64,000 nucleotides of DNA from assembly GCA_022376465.1 (NCBI GenBank), contig JACDTU010000004.1, positions 1,116,001 to 1,180,000 of the forward strand. The letters are read 5' to 3'. The notes beneath the pieces were generated by a model. The model did not search any database, was not told the origin of the DNA, and was given only the letters and a program-made list of their open reading frames with translations. Source of the stretch: Cubamyces lactineus (Eukaryota > Basidiomycota > Agaricomycetes > Polyporales > Polyporaceae). Made by a program: the position numbers and the translations under genes. Positions 49,499-61,170 of the stretch are shown here, piece by piece. Numbering within the stretch: position 1 is the first letter of the stretch; every line of letters starts with the position of its first letter.

Positions 49499-50297
49499 TC
49501 AAGCGTTGGGGTCGTCTACGATCTCGAACTTGTGCTTCGTACGGGGGGCCACCCCTGTCATGCCCTTTCCGCTCCCAGTTACGCCGACTGCGAGTTACGG
49601 TCAACATCGCCGCACACGAACATAAGAGCCAGCCGAAGCAAACCGGCGTACCCTTGCCGAGAGGATTGTCTGGTGTCTTGAATATGCTCGTCCCAGACAC
49701 GCCAGCGATGTGAATCCCCTTCTTCTCAGACTTCTTCGCAAACTTCTGCCAGGACGCCTGCTTCTCCTGCTGCTCCTTGGCCTTCGCCGCCTTGACCTCC
49801 AGCTTCTTCTCATTCTTCTTCTTTTTCTTCTCGCGTTCTTCCTCCTCCGCCTTGGACAACTTCCGCTTGTTGGACGCAGACGGCGCGGTGGCCTGGTAGT
49901 TCGGCGGGAGCGCCTTGATCTGGGACGCGTTCACGAGCTCGGTGTTGTTGTACCCCTTGAACACAATGCTGTACACGCGGTTCTCCCCGGACCCGCCCAC
50001 GGACGCGATGCGTGCCGGGTACCACTGCCCGTCCCCGGAGTACTTCGCGAGACACTCGTCGCCCGCCACCCACACCTTCGACGAGGACGCGGTGTTTGCC
50101 GTAGCCTTCTTGGATGCCTCCGCTTTAGACGAGGATGCGGCGGCCTCCTGCTGGGCGATCGCTGCCTGTGTCAGCTCGATGAGCTCCCTGAGCTCTGAGC
50201 GGAGGGAGATAAGTTCGCTGTTCTCGGGATCGGCGGAGAGGGCGAGTTCAACTTGCGAGAGTTGCACTTGATAGGTTTCCAGATCCGACTTGTCCAT
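49499..50297 (-). CDS. Tudor-domain splicing factor SPF30/SMNDC1-like
   Basis: Survival-motor-neuron-related factor that binds symmetric dimethyl-arginine on Sm proteins during spliceosome assembly. Two exons (50297-49652, 49587-49499) total 735 nt, 244 aa. N-terminal helix MDKSDLETYQVQLSQVELAL, then the Tudor domain (VWVAGDECLAKYSGDGQWYP, ARIASVGGS, YSIVFKGYNNTELVNASQIK) with its aromatic cage residues. A Lys/Glu-rich helix follows (KAEEEEREKKKKKNEKKLEV), then SWQKFAKKSEKKGIHIAGVS and SIFKTPDNPLGKVGVTGSGK, which match SPF30 C-termini. Domain order and length fit the family. Confidence 0.92.
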
Positions 50298-50854
50298 GGC
50301 AGTAAAAGCAGACGCAAAAGTTGGGTTGTGAGTGAAGCCTGAGCGGCGGAGAGGCGTGCAGAGATGAACAAGCGGACGAGGTAGTGGTGGATGGTGTGTG
50401 CAGCAGTACAACGCGCGCCAGGTCCAGCCAGGCGTAGGCGCCTGGGCGCTCAATTCAGCAAACACCGGACCACCGTTCCGGTAGTGCCGCGCCTATTCAC
50501 TGAAGGCTTGGGAAGCGCTCTGAGTCCTTCTGAGTCTCAGGGTAGGCGTGGGCTGCACGATATTACAGTACATAATATTGTTTCCGCCGATTCGCCAAAC
50601 AGTTACTGTGAACGTTAAAACGGTGGGTCTGGATTGGCTACACGATACGGTACACATGTGGCACTAGTATCTATACAATACGGTATTAAATTGGGATCGC
50701 ACTTTGGACATTGGGGGCCTGAGCATCATGCTGACGAAGTCGCCTATCAAAGGAAACATTCGCAATACAAATGAGGAAGCGAAGTGGGCAGGAGCGGAGC
50801 AGAACATAATACAGCGGTAATACGACGGCGAAAGACGAAAAGGCATGGCACGGT
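50298..50854. other. 5' flank of the SPF30-like gene and 3' flank of the next gene
   Basis: 557 bp; a short open frame (50864-50664) overlaps the 3' end of the neighbouring gene and is read as UTR. Confidence 0.4.
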
Positions 50855-51780
50855 TCAGAGGCAAGGCTTGTAAACTAGAGAGGAGGTGTTCAGTTTTTCT
50901 TCCAGGTCGCGGTTCTACAACGGAGACCTGAAAGTGAGCGAAGGTAAAAAGGCAATTATGGGATTGGCGCTGACCGCTCGTTCTAGTTCAAGGATTCTCA
51001 ACTTGAGTTCCGCAGCATCGTGATGAAGTCCAGACACCATACTCTAAGGAAAGTGCTTAAGTGACAGCATCGCGTAATGGTGACGATAGTGCGTACCTTC
51101 GCCGTCTTGGAATTGAGTCCGCGATAGGGCTCGAGCTTCTCGAAAGGGACTGGGAATAACGAGATGCTAAGGAGCTGCTCGTGCAGACGATCAACGTGGG
51201 CCTCCAAGCTAGCCGTATATATCGTACGGCGATGTGGGGCGCCCATGGTAGAACTGGGAGCGAATAGAGGATGTTTAATGCAATCAAGCCACAACGAGCG
51301 GAGGGTCACGTACATCTCCTGCGGTGTAAAGAGCATTTTCTCGAGCGCGTGATTCCACATCTTCCGCCGTTTGCCGGCACCTTGCTTCTTGCTGTAGAGG
51401 CGGGCATAAGGGTGGGCGATGGTGCCTCGGACGACTAAGCCCTCATCCATGGAAGGGAGGTCGGTACCGCGCCGTCGCTCTTCTCTCCGAAAAGAAGGAG
51501 AAGTAGCGGAGAGGGACTGCTGTTTGCGCACGGTGACCTCTGGTGTGTACGGCGGGACCGAGGAGGTATGATCAGAGGGCGAGCTGGAGGTCGGGGAAGG
51601 GGTGAACATGTCGCGGACGAGGTATTCCCCTGCATCCTGACAATTAGAGCTGTAGTCGGTCGAGACCTGTAGTTGCGGCCGAGGAGCGGGCACCGAGTAG
51701 GGCGGGTTCATGGTGACAAAGTGAGCGCTATAGAGGTCCTGGACAGGGTAAGCAAGTGGCGACGCGGTGTAACAAGACAT
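50855..51780 (-). CDS. LHEQL/YRGL-module protein, copy 1
   Basis: Function unknown; resembles uncharacterised basidiomycete proteins, possibly regulators. Four exons (51780-51314, 51253-51097, 51043-50975, 50914-50855) total 753 nt, 250 aa. The N-terminal half is Ser/Pro-rich and disordered (FTPSPTSSSPSDHTSSVPPY) with basic stretches (KKQGAGKRRKMW). The module reads YTASLEAHVDRLHEQLLSIS, EKLEPYRGLNSKTAK, then a coiled coil (LKLRILELERANRDLEEKLN). The module exon is 157 nt and the next is 69 nt, exactly as in the divergent paralogue at 53437-54634. The last donor (GTCAGC) is weak. Confidence 0.65.
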
Positions 51781-53436
51781 TGCTTGCGGGGAAGCCTAGA
51801 CTCGGAGGGCCGACACAAGGAGCTAAAGATGCGGGGTAGAGAGAGTTGGGAGCACTCTTATAGCAGTCGCTCCCATGGATTGTCACGAACGGCCAGGGCC
51901 CGGCGGCTGTCGACGAAGAGGGCGCGATGGAGCTGGTGCGTGAAATGAGTGGCGATCTGTGCTGTCAAACGCTGCACCTGCACTCACTTCCGGGCACTGG
52001 AAGACTAGAAGGGGAACCGGACGATTGGTCCCCCCTTGCCCACACGATTCGGGCCCAATTTTTCTGTTCGGAACGCAGGGCAGGCATACCGTGCTGCCGT
52101 ATATTGTCACTGGCAGCCACGCAATATGCCGCGCCGTGCAGCAGTCGACAGCTTGACGTCCCTGCATGATCCTAGGCTTTCCTGGTTGGTTACCCGCTTG
52201 CCTCTCTCGACCGTCCCTTTCCCCTCGGTTACGAGAATAGCGCGGCTTTGTGGCTGAGACGAGCACCCACGGGTCCGCTCGCCGCAGCGGGTCTGATTGT
52301 CCTTGTGCGCTTCGCCGCCTGGCTTACCCTGCAAATCCGAAGGCTTCCTCACTTCCAAGCCATCCTCTTCAACCTCTTCGATTGCAGCGGGGCTAGCTAG
52401 AGAGAGAGAACTGCGAGCGATCGAACGAAGCACTCATTGAGAGCTTGACATAACCAACGTCGGAGTTCCAAACGCTGCTGCCAATGAGGTGGCTGAGATC
52501 CAGGACCGTCGTCACTTGTGTATTCTCTCCATCATCTCCGCGGCTCTTTCTGCAGGCTACAGCGGACCTCCGGGTTCCACAAACGAGCCAAATACAAACC
52601 TCACCTGCCAGCATCTTCAACGTAATGGGTCGCGAGTCGGGAACGCGCAATATTAATAATAATTCGCATAGTCAATAACCTCTCCCAATGCGGTCGTTCT
52701 GGCACCTTTTCGCCAAACCCGTGCCGTTATCGCACGCTTTGCTCGGACTCGAAGCGGACCATCCAGAACTGTTGCGGAAAAAGTCATGTCTTTTCAAGCT
52801 GGCCGAAGCTCGACTCATCAACGTCTTGCGCAATATTTGATTAATGCTGCATCGTGTAGAGCGCGGGAAGCGCGTACTACCGCCTTTGGTCCTGTTGATC
52901 CACGTCCCCGTGCAAGCAAGTATATGCCTCCCGTTCCATCACTTTGCCATCCGCTAATAGCTTGATGCATCTGCGATCCCATAGTTCTGCGCGGCCACAT
53001 ATCCTCACGAGAAATGAGAGATCAGTAAGGCGTGCGATGCCATTCGGCTCAGATGGGCACAGAGTACGAAAGGAACGGCACGGGTGAAGAGGCCCGAGGT
53101 CGTTCTGTGCAGGGAAGCCACGCGTGACGGACTCTGTGCAAGTCTACCAAAGGAGGACAGGCGCACTCTCCAGGACGGCGAGCACCCCGAATCTTTAATC
53201 GTGGGTTGCCCGTGCAACTTTAACGCCACATCTCGATGGACGGGACGCCATCTTGGTAAGGATCTCATGCTTTCTCGTTTCTCGTTTCACGCCGAGCGCT
53301 GTGCTCCTCCTCGTCCTTTTCTTTCTCCGCCGTCGATCGACTGTGGCCCGGTGCTTGGAAAATGCCTTATATTCTCCCCACACCCGTCCCGCGAGCTACC
53401 GTCCCATCCATCTCCCCGCCCCGTCCTCACGCCGGC
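51781..53436. other. 1.7-kb divergent region between the LHEQL/YRGL paralogues
   Basis: Both paralogues start away from this interval. Its length, against the usual 250-600 bp here, suggests a larger regulatory region, as seen around developmental regulators. Open frames inside lack domains and splice support. No TATA element near either start is convincing. Confidence 0.4.
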
Positions 53437-54634
53437 ATGCAGTCCTACACCGTCCCATCGCCAGAGAAATACGGCTCGCTTGTCGATGAGGTAAGGCATC
53501 AAAATTCTGTCCGCCTTTTGTAGGCGAGACTCATCATGCGAAGCAGCCCGATTATTCCCAGCCATCCTACCCCAGCGCGCATTCCTCGTACGCGCCGCCA
53601 TTCGACTTGTCCTCGGCGTCCTGGTCCTTAAATTACTCCTACTTCGACTCTGGCTACTTGCCATACCAAAACCCCGACGGGCAGCCCGAACCGTCGGCAA
53701 ACAGCGATAGTATCCCTCTGCATGCGCCCGTACCTATCTCCGGTTATACGACCTTGCTGGCTTCACCAGACTCGACCAGTGCTCCCGAGCATATCTTTCC
53801 TCTTGACTCCTCTGTTGTCGACAAAGAGGTGAAGCCCAATGTGCACGGGCAAAGCAACCCTCTCGACGTGTACCTCGAGGCGCCCCAGGTCCTCTTTCCC
53901 ACTCCGTCAGAGCTCCTCATGGATCTCAACTCCCGCGAGCTAAGCGCGCGAGCCGAGGGCGAGCCCTCCGCTAAGGCATCGTCTAGACAAGCTAGTCGTG
54001 CATCCGCGAGTCGTGCGAAGGCTGAGATTGACGAGCCCGAGAACCTCAATCAACGCAAGGCGTACTTTCGGTCCGTGTCCGAGACTGTCGGCTTCACTAT
54101 CACCGATCCGTACGTATGTTTGCCCCTGCTTCTCAACAACGGCTGATGATGTGGACATCTCCAGCGACACCATCACGTCACACGACAAGAAACGCTGTTA
54201 TTTGGAGTGCCTCGAGGAGTATGTGCAGTGGTTGCACGAGCAGCTCCGTCTTGTAGGGCAAGAGCCCCTGGCTTTGGAGCGCGTCTCTTCGTACCGCGGA
54301 CTCAAGAGCCGGTCAATTCGGGTAAGCTCGTCATTTGTGTCGTAACCTTGGTCAATCAATGACGCCCATTCGCTCTCTCAGACCATGCTCGTGCATAAGC
54401 AGGAAGATCTCAGCAAGCTCAACGACCAAAAGTTACAGGCCGAGCAGAGAGTGAGTAAACCACCATCATACATGCTCACGTGCTAGAATTTAACAGTCCC
54501 CACAGTTTATGGAACTGCAAAACGCCCTTCTTTCGCGTCAGATGGCCGAAGTGTCCTTCCAAGGGAGGAGGCACTCGGTAGCCACGGGTACGGCTCAGGA
54601 CGTCACACGCGGCCTTCTACACGAGACTCGTTAG
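53437..54634 (+). CDS. LHEQL/YRGL-module protein, copy 2
   Basis: Paralogue of the gene at 50855-51780; function unknown. Five exons (53437-53490, 53529-54109, 54165-54321, 54382-54450, 54506-54634) total 990 nt, 329 aa. Starts MQSYTVPSPEKYGSLVDE; a Ser/Pro/Tyr-rich disordered region follows, then KKRCYLECLEEYVQWLHEQL and ERVSSYRGLKSRSIR, and a helical segment (MLVHKQEDLSKLNDQKLQAE) running into FMELQNALLSRQM. The first intron must be only 38 nt (acceptor GCGAG at 53528) to keep frame; the usual-looking acceptor at 53522 shifts frame, so exon 1 is less sure than the rest. Confidence 0.65.
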
Positions 54635-57435
54635 TTGGACGTCTTTTCCGTATCTCTTTCTCTCCCTATCTCAGGCCGTGCACGTATCCCCATTGATATG
54701 TCAGATCAATGTCTCACGGGTACCAAGTTCATTCTTTGTTCAGCAAGCGGGCACTATAGCATATCCGCGCTCATTTCGCGGCAAGTCCGAATAGCTTCAG
54801 CCTCCTATGTACTCTTATGACGCGTTCACATCGCGAAATCTTGTCACATTGCTGTCGTTCTGCTCTCGTACTGCGCACTTTCCAGTTCCCCTTCTTTACG
54901 TACACCACGTCACCCAGAATACACACCTACGTTGACGGACCCCGATATGATGCACCCTCTGCTTCCGTCATCTCTTTCTCTTGCAACTGCATTACCCAGA
55001 TACCTTGAAACGGCGCACCGAAAGCATACGTTTGGCACGAGCTGCACCCCGGCGTTGGAACGCTGATCATGGAGCAGACGTCGAGGTGTGAATGAGATAC
55101 GATCCCCTGAGCACGACGGCCATTGTAGAACAGAACACAAGGAAGCTGCAGAGACGCAAACCTAGCCTCGCTTCAGACGTACAACCTCATCCACCTTGAG
55201 AAGCACGCGTTCTCTCCCGGACCGCCGTAACTCCGCGAGCTGTTCCAACGAAGCTTGCCTCTCAAGTGTCGACGGCGGCCTCGGTCGCGCCGACGTGACG
55301 GGTCTGCAAGTCCGCCGATGGTGACCACCAGTAGGTTCTCGTGGACGCGTGGGCTCGCGGTGCATATGTAGTTAGCGGCCCCGAGAAGGTATTCCAGTGG
55401 CCCAGCTAGTAGCGATACCCATGGAATTCAGGGCATTCAGTCCATATGGCGCGATGAGGCGAACGTGTCACCGCGCCCGGCGTGTTCGTGGCTTGGAACT
55501 GGCCCTGACAGGGCCTGAGGCAGCTTTACGTGTATCTCGAGGCACACTTAACCGCGTATACATTGTCCGTCGACGTGGTCCAGGTTCGCCGTCCCGTGAG
55601 CGCGTCGTGCGGAGGAAAGCTGCCCTCGACGGAGACGAGACGAAGTGGAAGAACGATTCGCTTTCGGGCTGCTCGGTGCACACTTCCGGATCGTCGATCG
55701 AAGGTTGAGAAGGGAGCTCTAAACCGTGTGGCTTCTTGCATGTGTTGGGCGACGGCGACATGGGCCGTCTCAATTTTCAGCAAGAGCGCGCAAAGGATGA
55801 ACCTTGCGCGAGGCGGTGGCCGTTGTCTCGAGGATAGGAAAGAGAGCAAGAGAATTCCCCTCAGTCGTCGCCCAATTCGGATCTCATGCTCGAGTGTACC
55901 GCATGAATGCGCGTTCGATGAGCTCTCAGAATATCGTAGACGAGAGGGCGGGCTATGGGCACAGGGTTAGCTATGGTATGATTCCACAGAGGGAATCGTA
56001 CACATCCAGGATCCGGGGAGGCCTGTACAAAGAAGGGCAAAGACGCCATCAATACCGCATTGCCGCGAGGTCGAAATTTTCATCCTACATCATAGCCAGC
56101 GCAACTGGTCATCGATCCTCGGGCCGCCGGGTAGGGAAGCGTCGAGTGACCATGCCATGAGACGTTCTCTTGTCGCCGAGTAGCGCATTGATTGAGGCAA
56201 ACTGACGTTACTCGCCGCGACGCGACCGGAGGTTACTAGAGCGGTAATAACAAGTCCAGAATAAGGCAGTGAGGGATGCATGAGTTGCAGCAGCCCCTGA
56301 GCATGGACCCTGCAGTCCGCGGTCGCGAGGTTCGCCTATAGCCGAGGCTCACAAGCCGCCCAAGACTGCTGTAGATGATCCCGGGAAGGATTATACAGAA
56401 TGCAGAAACAAGTCATCAACGGGGGGCTTACCTCACAGCAGCGGAGATGTTTCCCAGAAGTAGCACCTCGTGTCAAGTTGTGAGGGGTGAAAATTGGAGG
56501 GACAAGGGTCCTAGAGGTCGTCGATGTATGGAGGATGACGGACGGCGGCAGAGTGGAGGGTCGAATTGACCTTTATATTATAGTCCGGGGTGCAGACGGC
56601 GGGCATGTGCCATGGTCAAAAGTAGCAGCAGCTCGAGGGAATTACGGCAGCTGACTCGGCGTTCGCATAGAGAGCAGCGCGCTCGACACTTGCAAGCCTC
56701 CAGGGCAAGGCCTCGAGGGGGCGCTACTGTGGCGTCGACTGCGCGTCCTGATTCACTGATGCGCAAAGACTAGGCCAATGGCGCGTTGGAACGGCGAGAA
56801 TGGTTTCTTCTGTACAGATACCACGGCACGCTTATCTAGAAGGCTATAGCGGCACAGCGTTATATCTTACGGTGCCAAGCGAGGGCAAAGTCAGAAACAA
56901 ATAAAGGTCTGTAGAGGATCATCGGACGGCTGCGCACCACATGAAAGGGGGTCCTAGACAGTATACTAAGCATGTAAGAAATGTGTGCTTTGAGACTACA
57001 CCTGCTCTGAGAACATGCCCCCGCGCGTGTTTTCACGCAAGTCGTGGATGGCGGGAAGCAAGCAAGCTCGAGCACCGGCCGCACCGAAGGAACCGGCTGC
57101 CATCGGCCGGGAGACTGCCCAGATTGGCGGCCGATACGCCGGGAGCCACCGAAGCCCGGCGCGGGTCCGAAGTTTGTGGAAATGATGAAGCGGAGTCCCA
57201 CAGGAATCTCACCAAGCATCGTTATTACTACCGACACTCACTGAATTCTTCTGCACCTAATCTCTCTCTCGCACACCACACTCATCCGGCAGACACTTAC
57301 CGCCATAGTTACTCGCTCTTTCCAGCCGACGACTCGTCTTTCGCGCGCAACGACTCTTCGCATTTGACCGCGCTGGTATCATCATCGATCGGAATACAGT
57401 CGAGACCGCAAAGTTATCTCTTTTGACCTTTCAAC
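54635..57435. other. 2.8-kb gene-poor stretch
   Basis: No confident gene. The most coding-like pieces are on the minus strand: an open block ending at 55162 (ASLEQLAELRRSGRERVLLK, amphipathic helix-like) and one at 55773-55468 (ESESFFHFVSSPSRAAFLRT). They might be exons of one unidentified gene, but no start or consistent splicing was found. No transposon ends or long repeats were noticed. Confidence 0.3.
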
Positions 57436-58572
57436 ATGGCCTCTGTATCAAGCTTGCCTGGCCCCGCCCTTCAGGCTTCGAAAGCTGCGCTTTCGGCCGC
57501 TCTTGCGGAGAACCAAGCGAAGGAGGAGGAGAAGAAGGCCAATGGACAGGAGGAGAACCTTGAGCCTGGAGAAATCCAGGAGGTCGATATGCAGGCTCAG
57601 GCGGAGACCATCCGTACAGTCTTCAGTGATTCCAAGAACTTCAACGTCAAGGTATGTTCAGACACTCGTATTGCAGCGTTTGTGTTATCTAACGACGCGT
57701 AATTCCTCTCAGCATCCGCTTTACTCGCCTTGGACTCTGTGGTTTGATTCTCCAGCAACCAAGGGTCGCAATCTTCCTCAGACCCCGATGTCTTCCTTCC
57801 CGCAAACTCCCCTCCCTCAGACACCTGGTGGCCTCGCCGCACAAGGCTGGATGGAAGACATCAAGCGAGTGATCACCTTTGATAGTGTAGAGGAGTTCTG
57901 GGGGTACATCTCCTTCCCTTGACTACCGAGATGCATCGCTCATAACTACCTTCGCAGTCTATATAACAACATCGTGCCCCCCTCACAACTCCCGCAAAAG
58001 GCCAACTATTATCTGTTCAAGGTGCGCCGGAGCGATGGTTCGTGTCGCGATCACCAAGTTTCTAATGCATTACAATAGGAGGGAATCATTCCTGCTTGGG
58101 AGGACGAGGCCAACAAAAACGGTGGCAAATGGAGCATACAGCTTCCCCGGGACAAGAACCGTGCTGTGGTGGACAAGATGTGGCTCTACACCGTAAGTCA
58201 AACCAAATACACAGTCTTAAGCACCGACTCATCGGCGCACAGATGCTCGCTGCTATTGGCGAGACATTCGACCCCCTCCTTACCAGTGGTGAAGGCGGCG
58301 AAGCCCCACAGTCTCTGATCACTGGTGTCATTGTCTCAACCCGGCCCCAGTTCTACCGTATATCCATCTGGACACGCTCCGCCCCCGTGGCTGGTACCGA
58401 GGACGAGAAGCTCCGTGAGCGGATCGAGGCAATTGGCCGACACTTCAAGACGAACGTCTTGGGTTACCCTGAATCGCAGAGGCTGGCTGGAGCGCTGGCG
58501 ACGGAGGTCGAGTTCTTGTCGCACAAGGACTCGGAGAAGAAGGGCAAACAGGCGAAGAAGATTATTGTGTGA
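57436..58572 (+). CDS. Translation initiation factor eIF4E (cap-binding)
   Basis: Binds the mRNA 5' cap and recruits eIF4G. The start at 57436 opens an extended Ala/Glu/Lys-rich N-terminus (about 70 aa, with ENLEPGEIQEVDMQAQAETI), then the fold: HPLYSPWTLWFDSP (first cap and eIF4G-binding Trp), a Pro/Gln-rich insert (TPMSSFPQTPLPQTPGGL), WMEDIKRVITFDSVEEFWG, LYNNIVPPSQLPQKANYYLF, EGIIPAWEDEANKNGGKWSI (cap-stacking Trp), WLYTMLAAIGETFD and GVIVSTRPQFYRISIWTRSA. Introns are short and in phase. The insert after the first strand is longer than in yeast eIF4E and resembles other basidiomycete proteins. Confidence 0.93.
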
Positions 58573-58887
58573 ATAGTACTGTGACTATTGTCGTCCTTGG
58601 CTGTCAAGAACGATTTGTAGCTGCTGTGTGCTCTGCTGATTGTAATATCCGTTCGTCGTTTATCACATCCTATATCCTAGGTTTTTCTAACTCTCACGCG
58701 GCGAATGTATGTTATCATGCTCATCTGAGATGCGGAACTGTGCTTGTTGCGGACTGCGAGCGCTGCGGATGGACGATGCTATGACGTATAGCCATAGTTA
58801 CAGAGCCACTCTAGGCACGTACTTAAGCTCAATGATAGCGCGCCCCCTTGCAACTTCGCCACTTCCGCCCCTCTCTCTCACTCAGTC

Positions 58888-60606
58888 ATGCAAGGTTTAT
58901 TCTCATCACTCGCCGACAAGGCCCAATCAGCACTTAACTCGACCCCTCTTGGTCGTTCTAGCCAGAGCAACGATGGAGGATCTGGCCAATCGTCGGGATC
59001 GGGAGGAATCCTGAAATCGCACGCGTTCGAGAGCATCCAGCACCAATTGCGCACTTTCCAGCAACAATACTCGTGAGTACGCGTGTTCTCTGGAGTAGTG
59101 GGCGTGTGTTCATTGTGGCTTTAGGAGCTCCGTGACTCCAGTGCAGAAGATCATTACCGCACAGAAAGGCGTCGCGCTTGACTTCGATAGTGTCGGTCGC
59201 GATGCGCATGCGCACAGCAAGGAGCTCTATACATGGGGCCAGATTGAAGATGAGGACATCAAAGATGGTAAGTGTCTGCATGTCCGTCTACCCTCTACCT
59301 GAAGCTGAGCGAGCACGTAGTTACCGATCGTCTCGCATGGATCAACTACATCCAGGGATCGCTCGCGATGACCCTTGCGCACCAGATCGACGCCGCTCGT
59401 GCGCCCTTTAAAGCACTCCGAGATGCGGAGAATAGCCTTAGTGGCCGGCGCAACATCCGCGCGAGCTTCCAGAACCAGATCGCTCGCATTGAGCACGACC
59501 AGCAACGCGGCATGGAGCAGAAACTTGCCGAGTTGAAGCGCCAGCTGCGCAAGGCGGAGGAAGATGATGCTCCCCTTGAGAAGGAAGTCGTGCTGCTCAA
59601 GCGAAAGGCTGTCCGGGAAAGCGAACGCTTGAAATGGGAAGCGATGAGAGAGGTATGTGTTACGCAGTCTTGAACGGGACATTGTAGGCTCACGGGAGTA
59701 TAGTATGGGGAGAAGCTTGCTTTAGTTGCCCAAGCGGCAGCTGCAATACTGCCCGCACTCCCAGACATCCCTCCTTCACAAGCACGACCATATTCCGGCG
59801 CCCAACTTACCGCATCTGTGCGCACGACCCTGCAACAGGCTCTGGACAACTACCGGCCAGGAGATTCCACGCTCTACTTGCGGGAGCCCACCGCTGCAGA
59901 TTTGAACAGGTCAGACACACGCAGCTTCGGAGAGACCCATGCGAAGGAGCTCGCCCGCATCAACACGGCCGATCCCCACACACAGTCCAACATTCCAGTC
60001 ACACCCCCCGCGACTAGCCACGGTACCCCTCCTCAGGCTCCTTCGCACACAGCGAACATCGCGCCCCCTCCTTCTTCATCTCCTATCGTCGGCCCAGTGA
60101 ATATACCCAAGGCTTCTACGCCTCCCCAGGGCACCGCGTCTCCACCTTTAAATCCTGCGACTCTTAACCAGGCTCCCGCTCCCATCCCAATCAAGGTGGG
60201 CTCACCTAGCGCTGTGGTCGCGCCAGATCCTGCGGAACCCGGCCTCAAAGTACCTTCCGTCACGCCAACTGTAGCAGAGACGGGTATGCCCAAGTCTGCC
60301 GGCCCAGATGGCCCAGGTCCCGCCAGCGGTTCGTTGAAGGATTTGAAGCAGCCCTCTCCAGCCACTGCCAACCCGGCCGGCGCTCAGGGAGCTGAGACTT
60401 TGCCTGGATATGCCCCTGGTTCGAGCTCGCAGCCTGTGGCTCCGGAGAAACCCCAATACGAGAGTGCGGAAGAAGAGAAGAAGCGTCTGGAGAGGGAGGA
60501 GAGAGAACGGCTGCTTGCTGCAGGGGGATCGTCCAACATGTCAAACCAGGACCCAGACGCGAAGGACCCCCCTCCGGATGAGCTGCCCCCATACCAGGAG
60601 TTCTGA
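58888..60606 (+). CDS. Eisosome component PIL1/LSP1-family BAR protein
   Basis: Membrane-sculpting BAR-domain protein that coats plasma-membrane furrows (eisosomes). The start at 58888 gives MQGLFSSLADKAQSALNSTP. The BAR region reads VQKIITAQKGVALDFDSVGR, LYTWGQIEDEDIKDV, LAWINYIQGSLAMTLAHQID, APFKALRDAENSLSGRRNIR, QNQIARIEHDQQRGMEQKLA and RESERLKWEAMREYGEKLAL, all typical of PIL1. After about residue 260 comes a 260-residue disordered Pro/Ala/Ser-rich tail ending DPPPDELPPYQEF, much longer than in yeast Pil1. Four exons. Confidence 0.92.
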
Positions 60607-60832
60607 ACTCCACCAGGCTATGTCCGTTGAACTTGGACTCTGATTTCGTTTCGTTCGGGTAGTTTGTACGTCTTCAGAGTAGTCGCAAACGTATGTAGTT
60701 ATAGTCTTGTGTATCGCGTTCGTGCCTTGCTATTGGATCCCCCGAAGTTGTGCTATGTCCATCTCGAACTCATTAAAGCCTGTGTGCGCATACCACACCA
60801 GCGTAAAGTGCGCCCCAGGAAGACAGAAACAC

Positions 60833-60840
60833 AAAAAAAA
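60833..60840 (-). terminator. Pol III terminator of tRNA-Phe
   Basis: A run of eight T on the minus strand, starting five bases after the tRNA discriminator base, the standard RNA polymerase III stop signal. Confidence 0.85.
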
Positions 60841-60844
60841 CCGT

Positions 60845-60917
60845 TGCCAGGAGCGTGGATTGAACACGCGACCTCCAGAACTTCAGTCTGTTGCTCTCCC
60901 AGCTGAGCTATCCCGGC
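60845..60917 (-). tRNA. tRNA-Phe (GAA)
   Basis: 73 nt without intron. The acceptor stem pairs GCCGGGA with TCCTGGC (one G-U pair) and the discriminator is A. The D arm is GCTC-AGCTGGGA-GAGC. The anticodon loop CTGAAGT is closed by CAGA/TCTG, giving anticodon GAA. The T arm is GCGTG-TTCAATC-CACGC. The internal A box (TAGCTCAGCTGG) and B box (GTTCAATCC) are intact. Confidence 0.95.
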
Positions 60918-61050
60918 GATGATGTGGAGCAACAACACTCTACTATGATGCCGCTGCCATATGGCTCGCCAGACGCCTGAAGCTAGTACCTGACAGCTGA
61001 GCAATATGCAAAGGACTGCCATATGGGCGATGAAGGAACTTCCTCACATT

Positions 61051-61074
61051 GTCCCCTTCGGGGTGACATACGAA

Positions 61075-61105
<31 letters not shown>

Positions 61106-61170
61106 GGCCCCTGCACAAGGATGACACGCTTTCCCGGAGTGGTAGACCTACGGGTCTCAATATTTATTTT
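61051..61170 (+). ncRNA. U6 spliceosomal snRNA
   Basis: Begins with the 5' stem-loop GTCCCCTTCGGGGTGAC. It contains the near-invariant core: GGAACGATACAGAGAAGATT with the ACAGAGA box, AGCATGGCCCCTGC with the AGC triad, and AAGGATGACACGC of the internal stem-loop. The core is uninterrupted, so there is no intron. Transcription probably ends at the TTTT at 61167-61170; the exact 3' end is uncertain. It lies 134 bp from the tRNA-Phe gene, head to head. Confidence 0.95.

Noticed and set aside
54635..57435. Transposon remnant in the gene-poor stretch
   Set aside because: No reverse transcriptase, transposase or integrase motif, terminal repeat or target duplication could be seen.
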